Shown one piece after another: positions 1-6,324 of a DNA stretch of 9,499 bases (positions are counted from its first letter, which is position 1; each line of letters begins with the position of its first letter). The position numbers and the translations under genes are program-made. The notes below the pieces were generated by a model, which did not search any database, had not been told where the DNA came from, and worked only from the letters and a program-made list of their open reading frames with translations. The stretch comes from CAZEIW01 sp964512305 (GTDB taxonomy: Bacteria > Pseudomonadota > Gammaproteobacteria > Burkholderiales > Burkholderiaceae_F): the NCBI GenBank assembly GCA_964512305.1, contig CAZEIW010000007.1, positions 1 through 9,499 of the forward strand. Reading direction: 5' to 3'.

Positions 1-1383
1 GACGCGCCCGTCGGCGTCGATCGCGGCTTTCTGCCGTACGAGGCTGATCGGGCGGTAGAAACCGTGCTGCATGTCCTCCGTGCGCGAGTACATCAGCTTG
101 ACCGGCACCCCGGACATCTGCCTCGCGATGGCGACCGCGTAGCGGACGAAGTCCTGCGGCGCGCCGCGCCGCCCGAAGCCGCCGCCCAGCTGCATCTTGG
201 TCAGCTCGAGCTTCGACAGCGGGACACCACCCGCCTCTGCGGCGGCCGCGGCGCTCGCCTCGCCGTTCTGCGTCGGCACCCAGACGAGCAGCCGGTCGCC
301 GTGGAACCAGGCGGTCGCGTTCTGCGGCTCCATCGTCGCGTGATTCAGGAAGGGCGTGAAGTACTCGGCCTCGACCGTGCGCGCCGCCTTCGACAGCGCG
401 GCCGGCGTGTCGCCGTCGTCGCGCGCCAGCGGAACGTCGGCCGCACTCTGGCCGGCGCGCAGGAACTCCATGATCGACGCGCTGTCGACCGAGCCGTTGC
501 CGCCGTCGTCCCACTGCGGCTGCAGCTGAGCGAGCGCGCGATCGGCGCGCCACCAGCTGTCGGCCACGACGGCCACCGCGTCGGGCAGCTCCACCACGCG
601 CTTGACGCCCCGCATCGACTCCACGGCGGCGCGATTGCCCGCCGACTTGAGCCGGCCGCCGAACACCGGGCACTGCGCGATCGACGCATGCAGCATGCCG
701 GGCAGCTGCACGTCGACACCGTAGACCGGCCGGCCTTCGATCTTGTCGCGCAGGTCAAAGCGGGCAACCGGCGTTCCCAGCAGCGTCCAGTCCTTGGGAT
801 CCTTCAGCTTGACCTCGGCGGGCGGCGTCAGGCGCGCCGCCGCAGCGGCCAGCTGGCCGTAGGTGAGCTGGCGCCCGGACGGCTCGCGGACCACGCTGGC
901 CGCGGCGCGGCACGCGGACGGTTCGACCTTCCATTGCTGCGCGGCGGCGGCGATCAGCATCTCGCGCGCGGCCGCGCCCGCCTTGCGCAGGAACTCCTGC
1001 GACTCGCGGATCGACCGGCTGCCGCCGGTCGACATGCTGCCCCATGCGCGGTTGCGGCGCAGGTGTTCGGCCACGGGCACGAACTCCACCTGCACCTTGC
1101 TCCAATCGCACTGCAGCTCCTCGGCGATCAGCATCGGCAGGGCGGTCTCGCTGCCCTGGCCCATTTCGGAGCGGGCGACCCGCAGCACCACGGTGTCGTC
1201 GGGGCGTATCACGACCCATGCATTGATCTCGTCCGCCATCTCATTCGCCTGGCCCTCGGCGCCGCCTGCCGCGGCGCGCGCGCGCAGCGGCGAGGCGATC
1301 CCCAGGCAGAACGCGCCGCCGGCGACTGCGATCGTGCGCAGGAATTCGCGTCGCGCCGGCTCGACCGTCGGAATCGTGTCCAT
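1..1383 (-). CDS. Xanthine dehydrogenase-family molybdopterin-binding (large) subunit, IorB-like, 3' end cut by window
   Basis: Minus-strand frame open from the ATG at 1383 to the window edge: 461 codons, no stop. This family usually has roughly 700-750 residues, so about 60% is present. Residues 1-40 form a twin-arginine signal (R11-R12 in the context RREFLRTIA, then a hydrophobic stretch and an ARAAA-type cleavage region), so export to the periplasm is expected. The mature part begins with the IorB-type pattern INAWVVI...EMGQGSET (residues 53-80), and the cofactor-binding motif LGGGFGRRG lies near residue 400. It is the catalytic, Mo-cofactor-binding subunit of an isoquinoline 1-oxidoreductase/aldehyde oxidase-type hydroxylase; the substrate cannot be read from sequence. 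I saw no CO-dehydrogenase active-site loop (AYRCSFR type) in the part present. A GAGGGG ribosome site (1390-1395) fixes the start and overlaps the stop of the Fe-S subunit gene 10 bases upstream, so the two are probably translated together. Confidence 0.9.
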   Translation of the reverse strand, partial: MDTIPTVEPARREFLRTIAVAGGAFCLGIASPLRARAAAGGAEGQANEMADEINAWVVIRPDDTVVLRVARSEMGQGSETALPMLIAEELQCDWSKVQVEFVPVAEHLRRNRAWGSMSTGGSRSIRESQEFLRKAGAAAREMLIAAAAQQWKVEPSACRAAASVVREPSGRQLTYGQLAAAAARLTPPAEVKLKDPKDWTLLGTPVARFDLRDKIEGRPVYGVDVQLPGMLHASIAQCPVFGGRLKSAGNRAAVESMRGVKRVVELPDAVAVVADSWWRADRALAQLQPQWDDGGNGSVDSASIMEFLRAGQSAADVPLARDDGDTPAALSKAARTVEAEYFTPFLNHATMEPQNATAWFHGDRLLVWVPTQNGEASAAAAAEAGGVPLSKLELTKMQLGGGFGRRGAPQDFVRYAVAIARQMSGVPVKLMYSRTEDMQHGFYRPISLVRQKAAIDADGRV

Positions 1384-1393
1384 TCGCGTCCCC

Positions 1394-1867
1394 TCAGCCG
1401 TTGCTGCGCCGCGAGCTCATCAGGCGTGCGGCAGCATGGATCGCGGGGCGGATCCGCGCATAGGTGCCGCAGCGGCAGATGTTGTTCACCGCAGCGTCGA
1501 TCTGCTGGTCGCTCGGATCGGGGTTGGTCGCCAGCAGCGCGGCCACCGCCATCATCATGCCGGGCTGGCAGTAGCCGCACTGCGGCACCTGGCCGTCGAG
1601 CCAGGCTTGCTGAACGGGGTGCAGCGCGTTCGGCGGGGCAAGTCCCTCGAGCGTGGTCACGGGCTTGTCGCCGACCGCGGAAACCGGATAGACGCACGAG
1701 CGGACGGCCTCGCCGCCGACATGCACCGTGCAGGCACCGCATTGCGCGATGCCGCAGCCGTACTTGGCCGCCTTCAGGTCGAGCACGTCGCGCAGCACCC
1801 AGAGCAGGGGCATCTCGGCTTCGACATCGACCGTGTGCGGCTGACCGTTGACGTGGATGGTGAACAT
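1394..1867 (-). CDS. (2Fe-2S)-binding subunit of a molybdenum hydroxylase, IorA-like
   Basis: 157 residues from the preferred ATG at 1867. Small electron-transfer subunit of the xanthine dehydrogenase family: two [2Fe-2S] clusters carry electrons from the Mo site of the partner subunit. The N-terminal plant-ferredoxin-like domain has C38, C43, C46 and C58 (CGIAQCGAC then C). The C-terminal helical domain has C97, C100, C131 and C133 (CGYC...CRC). All eight ligands are present and the length is normal for the family. A longer start at 1885 would add MGGHRA, but its codons coincide with a GGGAGGG ribosome site (1877-1883) that serves the 1867 ATG, and nothing SD-like precedes 1885. It has no export signal of its own; by analogy with IorAB-type enzymes it probably leaves the cell bound to its Tat-carrying partner, whose gene follows after 10 bases. 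Isoquinoline oxidoreductase and aldehyde oxidase remain equally possible as the enzyme. Confidence 0.93.
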   Translation of the reverse strand: MFTIHVNGQPHTVDVEAEMPLLWVLRDVLDLKAAKYGCGIAQCGACTVHVGGEAVRSCVYPVSAVGDKPVTTLEGLAPPNALHPVQQAWLDGQVPQCGYCQPGMMMAVAALLATNPDPSDQQIDAAVNNICRCGTYARIRPAIHAAARLMSSRRSNG

Positions 1868-1876
1868 CGCCCGATG

Positions 1877-1883
1877 CCCTCCC
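1877..1883 (-). promoter_or_regulatory. Ribosome binding site deciding the start of the Fe-S subunit
   Basis: GGGAGGG on the minus strand, with its GGAGG core 10 bases before the ATG at 1867. It lies inside the first codons of a possible longer reading frame (ATG at 1885), which argues that 1867 is the true start. Confidence 0.6.
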
Positions 1884-1904
1884 ATTGAGCGGGACCGACT
1901 TCAG

Positions 1905-1925
1905 ACCGGCCGGCCACCGGCCGGT
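1905..1925. repeat. GC-rich perfect inverted repeat, possible terminator or processing hairpin
   Basis: ACCGGCCGG, a 3-base loop (CCA), then CCGGCCGGT: a perfect 9-bp stem in the 148-base gap between xdhC and the Fe-S subunit gene. No T-run follows on either strand, so it is not a canonical intrinsic terminator. A third copy of the arm lies at 1953-1961, and GACCGGCCGGCC occurs twice as a direct repeat (1904-1915 and 1952-1963). The hairpin could attenuate transcription or stabilise mRNA downstream of xdhC, or the repeated arm could be a protein-binding site. Confidence 0.5.
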
Positions 1926-2015
1926 TCCCGCCGCCGAAGCTACGTCGGAACGACCGGCCGGCCCATCCCGAACAGACGCGACCGCAGGATCACGCCGGAA
2001 CGCCGTACGGGAAAG

Positions 2016-3026
2016 TCACGCCGCGCCGGTCGCGCAGCCCGCCTCGACGGCAGCCGTCTCGGTCACCGCGACCGGCTGCGGAATCCGATAGCCGTACTTG
2101 ATGCCGGTCATTTCGGCCAGGATCGAGATCGCGATCTCGGGCGGCGTGCGAGCGCCGTTCTTGAGGCCGATCGGGCCATAGAGCCGCTCCAGTTCCTGCC
2201 CGGTGACGCCGAACTCGAGCAGCCGCTCCTTGCGCTTGGCCTGGTTCTTCTGCGAGCCGATCGCGCCGACATAGAACGCGGGCGATTTCAGCGCTTCCAT
2301 CAGCGCCAGGTCGTCGAGCTTGGGATCGTGCGTCAGCGCGATCACCGCGGTGTGGGGATCCGGCTTGAACTCGATCACCGTGTCGTCGGGCATGGTCCGC
2401 ACCAGCGTGGTGCCCTGAACCAGCCAGCCCTCGGCGTATTCCTCGCGCGGATCGCAGATCGTGACCTGGTAGTCCAGCGCAAGCGCCATCTGCGCGACGT
2501 AGTGCGTCAGCTGGCCGGCACCGATCACCAGGAGCCGCCAGCGCGGGCCGTGCACCGAGACGAGCATGCGGTCGTCCACCGACAGCAGATCGGTGCCGCG
2601 GCCGTCTTCGAGCGTCACCGCGCCGGACTCGAGGTCCAGCCGGCGCAGCGTCTGCCTGCCGTCGGTCACACGCTGCAGCAGCTCTCCCAGCTTCGACACT
2701 TCGCCCAGCGGCTCGAGCACGAGCTCGAGGGTTCCGCCGCAGGGCAGCCCGAAGCGGAAGGCCTCTTCGGCCGTGATCCCGTATTTGACGCGTTGCGGGC
2801 GTTCCAGCGCGAGCGACTGCTTGCGCACGCGGTCGACCAGGTCGTCCTCGATGCAGCCGCCCGACACCGAGCCCACGACCTGCCCGTCGTCCCGGATCAC
2901 CACCAGCGATCCGATCGGCCGCGGCGCCGAGCCCCACGTGCGAACGATCGTTCCCATCACCCCGCGATGGCCGCCGCGCACCCACTCGTCGGCCTTCTTC
3001 AACACCTGCAGATCGACGTTGTCCAT
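2016..3026 (-). CDS. xdhC: XdhC-family molybdenum-cofactor chaperone (XdhC/CoxI type)
   Basis: 336 residues from ATG 3026. XdhC proteins bind newly made molybdenum cofactor in the cytoplasm, help its sulfuration, and hand it to xanthine dehydrogenase-family enzymes before those fold or are exported. The N-terminal XdhC/CoxI domain shows GSAPRPIGSLVVI (residues 32-44), GSVSGGCIEDDLV (C58) and GLPCGGTLEL (C96). The C-terminal Rossmann-like domain begins at LLVIGAGQLTHYVA (about 165-178), continues with ALTHDPKLDD and GAIGSQ, and ends in GARTPPEIAISILAE; the last motif usually reads DIGARTPEEIA and here is KNGARTPPEIA. An upstream ATG at 3047 would add seven residues, but a GGGAAGG ribosome site (3034-3040) supports 3026. 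It is the first gene of the left block, divergent from hoxF, and its likely client is the hydroxylase encoded just downstream, 148 bases further on. Confidence 0.92.
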   Translation of the reverse strand: MDNVDLQVLKKADEWVRGGHRGVMGTIVRTWGSAPRPIGSLVVIRDDGQVVGSVSGGCIEDDLVDRVRKQSLALERPQRVKYGITAEEAFRFGLPCGGTLELVLEPLGEVSKLGELLQRVTDGRQTLRRLDLESGAVTLEDGRGTDLLSVDDRMLVSVHGPRWRLLVIGAGQLTHYVAQMALALDYQVTICDPREEYAEGWLVQGTTLVRTMPDDTVIEFKPDPHTAVIALTHDPKLDDLALMEALKSPAFYVGAIGSQKNQAKRKERLLEFGVTGQELERLYGPIGLKNGARTPPEIAISILAEMTGIKYGYRIPQPVAVTETAAVEAGCATGAA

Positions 3027-3235
3027 CTCGGAACCTTCCCTGCACATGGGCGTTTTACGATAGCAGGTTCGCGCCCGGGCGGCTCGGCCCGGCGTACCGT
3101 CGACAGATCAACAAGATCGCATTCGCACGGCCGGACGCCCCGCGGATTCCCTGCGGATTGATGCAGGTCATCCCGCGCTGCAGCGCCGCTCGGCATCATT
3201 TTTCCGGGGCGCGAATCGCGCGCCGCCCGGCCGAA
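3027..3235. promoter_or_regulatory. Divergent intergenic region between xdhC and the hox operon
   Basis: This 209-base gap must hold the promoters of both divergent blocks. Three weak signals are visible. First, a sigma-54-like element at 3191-3205: CGGCA, then ATTTTT, then CC. The GG and the TT are correctly spaced, but the invariant downstream GC is CC. It would place a transcript start about 20 bases before hoxF. Second, a direct repeat GCGGATT at 3142-3148 and 3153-3159, phased 11 bp apart, as activators often bind. Third, a TATCGT (3062-3057, minus) that could be a -10 for xdhC, with no convincing -35. No strong sigma-70 promoter is visible, as is usual in such GC-rich DNA. Hydrogenase promoters in Cupriavidus use sigma-54 and the HoxA activator, which makes the first signal worth noting but does not prove it. 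Confidence 0.4.
3034..3040 (-). promoter_or_regulatory. Ribosome binding site deciding the xdhC start
   Basis: GGGAAGG on the minus strand, 7 bases before the ATG at 3026. It falls within the extra codons of the longer frame that begins at 3047, so it favours the shorter protein. Confidence 0.6.
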
Positions 3236-5020
3236 ATGAATCCCTCCACCCGCCTCGACGATCTCCTGTCGCGCCATCACGGCAACCCGACGCATGTGCT
3301 GCAGGCGCTGCGCCTGGTGCAGCAGGAGGTCGGCTGGATCCCGCCCGCGATGCTGACGCGGGTTGCCGACGGCCTCGGGGTCTCGCGCGCGCAGGTCCAG
3401 GGCGTGGCCGAGTTCTACAGCTTTCTGGCGCTGCGGCCGGTCGGCCGCTACCGGATCCTGTTTTCGGACAACATCACCGACCGCATGCTCGGCGCCGAGG
3501 CGCTTCGCGAGCGCCTGTGCGCGCGCCTCGGCGTGACGAAGGGCCGCCTGTCGGACGATGCGCGCGTCAGCGTCGACACGACCTCGTGCACCGGGATGTG
3601 CGACCAGGGACCGGCGGCGCTGGTTGGCGGCCGCCCGCTGACCCGGCTCGACGCGGCCCGGATCGACCGCATCGCCGAGCTGGTCGACGGCGGCGTGGAC
3701 GTCTCCGAGTGGCCGGCCGAATGGTTCCGGGTCGACGACAACATCCGCTGCACCGGCCCGTTGCTCGAGGCGCCGCCCGAGCCGGGCGCCGCCGTGCGCG
3801 CGACGATGGCGCGCGGCGCCGAAGCCACGATCGACGAGATCGAGCGCGCAGGGCTGCGCGGCCGGGGCGGCGCCGGCTTCGCGACCGGACCCAAGTGGCG
3901 TGCCTGCCGTGCCGCCCCCGCGCCGCACCGCTTCGTGGTCTGCAACGCCGACGAGGGCGAGCCCGGGACCTTCAAGGACCGGGTGCTGCTGGCGCGGCAG
4001 GCCGACCTCGTGTTCGACGGCATGACCGCATGCGCGCTGGCGGTCGGGGCCCGCCGCGGCTTCGTCTACCTGCGCGGCGAATACCTGTACCTGCTGCCGC
4101 GTCTGGAAGAGGCGCTCGCGCGGCGGCGCGCGCTCGGGCTGCTCGGCCCGGGCATCTGCGGCGACCGCGCGTGCGAGTTCGACATCGAGATCCACCTTGG
4201 CGCGGGCGCCTACGTCTGCGGCGAGGAGTCGGCGCTGATCGAGTCCCTGGAGGGCAAGCGCGGCGTCCCGCGCAACCGGCCGCCGTATCCGGTCACCTCG
4301 GGGTACCTCGGCTTTCCGACCGTCGTCAACAACGTCGAGACCTTCGCCGCGGCGGCCTGGATCGCGCAGCACGGCGCGGCGGCGTGGCGCGCGCACGGCA
4401 CCGACGCCTCGAGCGGGACGAAGCTGCTGTCGATCTCGGGCGACGTCGAGCGCCCCGGAATCTACGAGGTTCCTCTCGGCATCCGGATCGACGAGGCGCT
4501 GGCCCAGGCCGGCGGCGCCGATGCGATCGCGGTCCAGGTCTCGGGGGCGTCGGGGCAGTGCCTCGCCCGGGACGAGTTCGCGCGCCGCCTCGCGTTCGAG
4601 GACGTGCCCACGGCCGGCGCGCTGATGGTCTTCGCGCCCGGACGCGACCTGTTCGAGGTCGCGCGCAACTTCACGGAGTTCTTCGCGCATGAGAGCTGCG
4701 GCTTCTGCACGCCCTGCCGCGTCGGCACGGCGCTGCTGGCGCGAACGATGAACAAGCTCTCGAGGGGCGGCGCCTCGCGCCGCGACCTGGAGGACATCGA
4801 GGCGGTCAACCGCAGCCTGCTGGCGGCCGCGCATTGCGGCCTCGGCCACAGCGCCTGCAACCCGATCCTCGACACGCTGCGCAAGTTCCCGCAGGCCTAC
4901 GCGCGCAGGCTCGATGCGGCCGATTTCGAGCCCGGCTTCGACCTCGATGCGGCACTGGCGCCGGCGCGCGAGTCGACCGGCCGCGACGATCCCGCGGCCC
5001 ACCTGGAGGGCCCGCGATGA
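3236..5020 (+). CDS. hoxF: HoxF, NAD(H)-reactive diaphorase large subunit
   Basis: 594 residues, against about 600 in Cupriavidus. It is the flavin subunit of the hydrogenase that passes electrons to NAD+, a natural fusion of NuoE-like (about 1-165) and NuoF-like (about 185-570) domains. The NuoF part has GRGGAGFATGPKW (209-221), CNADEGEPGTFKDR (236-249) and GAYVCGEESALIESLEGKRG (324-343) for NADH and FMN, and the [4Fe-4S] ligands C488, C491, C494 (SCGFCTPC) and C534. The NuoE-like part keeps only C118 and C122 (SCTGMC) of the four cluster cysteines. The C-terminus (PGFDLDAALAPA) is typical of HoxF. The start at ATG 3236 was chosen because MNPSTRLDDLLSRH aligns with the Cupriavidus N-terminus; it has no strong ribosome site. 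Earlier in-frame starts (TTG 3158, ATG 3161) would add an arginine-rich stretch unlike the family. It overlaps hoxU by ATGA. Confidence 0.95.
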   Translation: MNPSTRLDDLLSRHHGNPTHVLQALRLVQQEVGWIPPAMLTRVADGLGVSRAQVQGVAEFYSFLALRPVGRYRILFSDNITDRMLGAEALRERLCARLGVTKGRLSDDARVSVDTTSCTGMCDQGPAALVGGRPLTRLDAARIDRIAELVDGGVDVSEWPAEWFRVDDNIRCTGPLLEAPPEPGAAVRATMARGAEATIDEIERAGLRGRGGAGFATGPKWRACRAAPAPHRFVVCNADEGEPGTFKDRVLLARQADLVFDGMTACALAVGARRGFVYLRGEYLYLLPRLEEALARRRALGLLGPGICGDRACEFDIEIHLGAGAYVCGEESALIESLEGKRGVPRNRPPYPVTSGYLGFPTVVNNVETFAAAAWIAQHGAAAWRAHGTDASSGTKLLSISGDVERPGIYEVPLGIRIDEALAQAGGADAIAVQVSGASGQCLARDEFARRLAFEDVPTAGALMVFAPGRDLFEVARNFTEFFAHESCGFCTPCRVGTALLARTMNKLSRGGASRRDLEDIEAVNRSLLAAAHCGLGHSACNPILDTLRKFPQAYARRLDAADFEPGFDLDAALAPARESTGRDDPAAHLEGPR

Positions 5021-5754
5021 GCGGCAACGGCAGGACGGCCGGGCGGTTCACGCTCGACGGCGCGCAGGTGCCGTTCGAACCGGGGCAGACGCTGATCCAG
5101 GCGGCGCGCGCGGCGGGACACTACATCCCGCACCTGTGCTTCCACCCCGACTTCCGGCCGCACGGCTCGTGCCGGCTGTGCACGGTCGAGATCGGCGGCC
5201 GGCATGTCGCCGCCTGCACGACGGCGGCGGCCGACGGCCTGGAGGTGCACAGCCGCACGCCCGAGTTGCTCGAGCTGCGCCGCACGCTGCTGCAGATGCT
5301 GTTCGTCGAGGGCAACCATTTCTGCCCTGCCTGCGAAAAGAGCGGCAACTGCACGCTGCAGGCGCTCGCCTACGCGCACGGGCTGGAGTCGCCGCGCTTC
5401 ATCGAGTTCTTCCCGGACCGGCCGCTCGACGCCTCGCATCCGGACATCCTGCTCGACTTCAACCGCTGCATCCTGTGCGAGCTGTGCGTCCGGGCAAGCG
5501 CCGAGGTCGACCGCAAGCACGTGTTCGCGCTGGCCGGGCGCGGGCTGCGCAAGCACCTCGTGGTCGATTCCGAGTCGGGCAGGCTGGCCGACACCACGAT
5601 GGCGCTCGGCGACAAGGCGATGACGGTGTGCCCGGTGGGCGTGATCCTGCGCAAGCGGCGCGGATTCGCGCTGCCGATCGGCCGGCGCCGCTACGACCTG
5701 GATCCGCTGCCCCCGCAGACCGTCGCCAAGCCCCCGACCGGAGGCGAATCGTGA
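5017..5754 (+). CDS. hoxU: HoxU, diaphorase small subunit (NuoG-like ferredoxin)
   Basis: 245 residues, about ten more than the Cupriavidus protein. It wires the hydrogenase module (HoxY) to the flavin subunit (HoxF). Three cluster sites are complete: a [2Fe-2S] site at C41, C52, C55 and C67 (GSCRLC); a His-ligated [4Fe-4S] site at H101, C103, C106 and C112 (GNHFCPACEKSGNC); and a second [4Fe-4S] site at C151, C154, C157 and C205 (RCILCELC ... CPVG). The H-x-C spacing at the second site is typical of HoxU, where NuoG has H-x3-C. The C-terminal pattern LPIGRRRYDLD also matches HoxU. The start at ATG 5017 overlaps the hoxF stop, and GGAGGG (5005-5010) sits seven bases ahead. The gene ends in a GTGA overlap with hoxY. 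Soluble, cytoplasmic, no signal peptide. Confidence 0.96.
   Translation: MSGNGRTAGRFTLDGAQVPFEPGQTLIQAARAAGHYIPHLCFHPDFRPHGSCRLCTVEIGGRHVAACTTAAADGLEVHSRTPELLELRRTLLQMLFVEGNHFCPACEKSGNCTLQALAYAHGLESPRFIEFFPDRPLDASHPDILLDFNRCILCELCVRASAEVDRKHVFALAGRGLRKHLVVDSESGRLADTTMALGDKAMTVCPVGVILRKRRGFALPIGRRRYDLDPLPPQTVAKPPTGGES
5740..5744 (+). promoter_or_regulatory. Ribosome binding site for the GTG start of hoxY
   Basis: GGAGG, 6 bases before the GTG at 5751, inside the last codons of hoxU. It identifies the GTG, which no ATG competes with in a family-consistent position, as the start of hoxY. Confidence 0.75.
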
Positions 5755-6311
5755 GCGAAGCGGCGCCCGCCCGGGTACGGGTGATGACCGTGTCGCTGGC
5801 CGGCTGCTTCGGCTGCCACATGTCGCTGCTCGACCTCGACGAGGCGCTGCTCGGGTTGCTGCCCCGGATCGAGGTCGTCCGTTCGCCGCTGGTCGACCTG
5901 CGCGAGTGGACCGACTGCGACGTCGCGCTGGTCGAGGGCGGCTTGTGCAACAGCGACAACGTCGAGATCCTGCGCGAGGTCCGGAGGCGGGCCCGCATCC
6001 TGGTCGCGCTGGGCGCGTGCGCGGTGACCGGCGGCCTGCCGGCGCAGCGCAACCACCTCGACGTGCGCGAGTGCCTGCGCACCGTGTATCTCGAGCGCCC
6101 GGCCCTGGTCGGCCCCACGCTCGGGCGCGTGCCCGACGATCCGGAGCTCCCGCTGCCGCTCGACCAGGTCTATCCCCTGCACGCTGTGGTTCGAGTCGAC
6201 TATTTCCTGCCCGGCTGCCCGCCGTCGGCCGCCGTGATCGGCGCCGCGCTGGCCGCGCTGGTCGAGGGCCGGGCGCCGGCCGCGGCGCCGGGCTCGATGC
6301 GCTACGACTGA
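5751..6311 (+). CDS. hoxY: HoxY, small subunit of NAD+-reducing [NiFe]-hydrogenase
   Basis: 186 residues from GTG 5751; the Cupriavidus protein is about 209. The small hydrogenase subunit holds one [4Fe-4S] cluster beside the NiFe site of HoxH and passes electrons to HoxU. All four ligands are visible: C19 and C22 (AGCFGCHMSLLDLDE), C90 (ALGACAVTGG) and C156 (FLPGCPPSA). There is no Tat signal and no second or third cluster domain, as expected for a cytoplasmic group 3d enzyme and unlike periplasmic uptake hydrogenases. The open frame continues upstream through hoxU, but only the GTG at 5751 has a good ribosome site and gives the right N-terminus (MSEAAPARVRVMTVSLAGC). FMN binding near HoxY has been proposed for the Cupriavidus SH; I see no motif that settles it here. 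The gene ends 13 bases before hoxH. Confidence 0.96.
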   Translation: MSEAAPARVRVMTVSLAGCFGCHMSLLDLDEALLGLLPRIEVVRSPLVDLREWTDCDVALVEGGLCNSDNVEILREVRRRARILVALGACAVTGGLPAQRNHLDVRECLRTVYLERPALVGPTLGRVPDDPELPLPLDQVYPLHAVVRVDYFLPGCPPSAAVIGAALAALVEGRAPAAAPGSMRYD

Positions 6312-6324
6312 AGGGAGGCGGGCG

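Noticed and set aside
64..1851. 595-codon plus-strand frame over the molybdenum hydroxylase genes
   Set aside because: Shadow of the IorB-like and IorA-like genes, which show Tat, cofactor and Fe-S motifs on the minus strand.
1..3026. Carbon monoxide dehydrogenase (cox) cluster
   Set aside because: There is no CoxM-type FAD subunit, the large subunit has a Tat signal and IorB pattern, and no CODH active-site loop was seen in the part present.
1848..3161. 437-codon plus-strand frame over xdhC
   Set aside because: No family resemblance and rich in R, A, H and D; xdhC is plainly coded on the other strand.
3158..3235. Longer HoxF N-terminus from TTG 3158 or ATG 3161
   Set aside because: The added 25-26 residues are arginine-rich and unlike any HoxF start; they would also cover the likely promoter. 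ATG 3236 aligns with the known N-terminus.
2999..5002. 667-codon open frame on the minus strand opposite hoxF
   Set aside because: Arginine- and alanine-rich with no recognisable domain; a GC-skewed shadow of hoxF, which has clear family motifs in its own frame.
3236..5754. Complex I (nuoEFG) or NAD-dependent formate dehydrogenase (fdsGBA) genes
   Set aside because: NuoE and NuoF parts are fused, the NuoG-like protein is short without a molybdopterin domain, and HoxY and HoxH follow directly.
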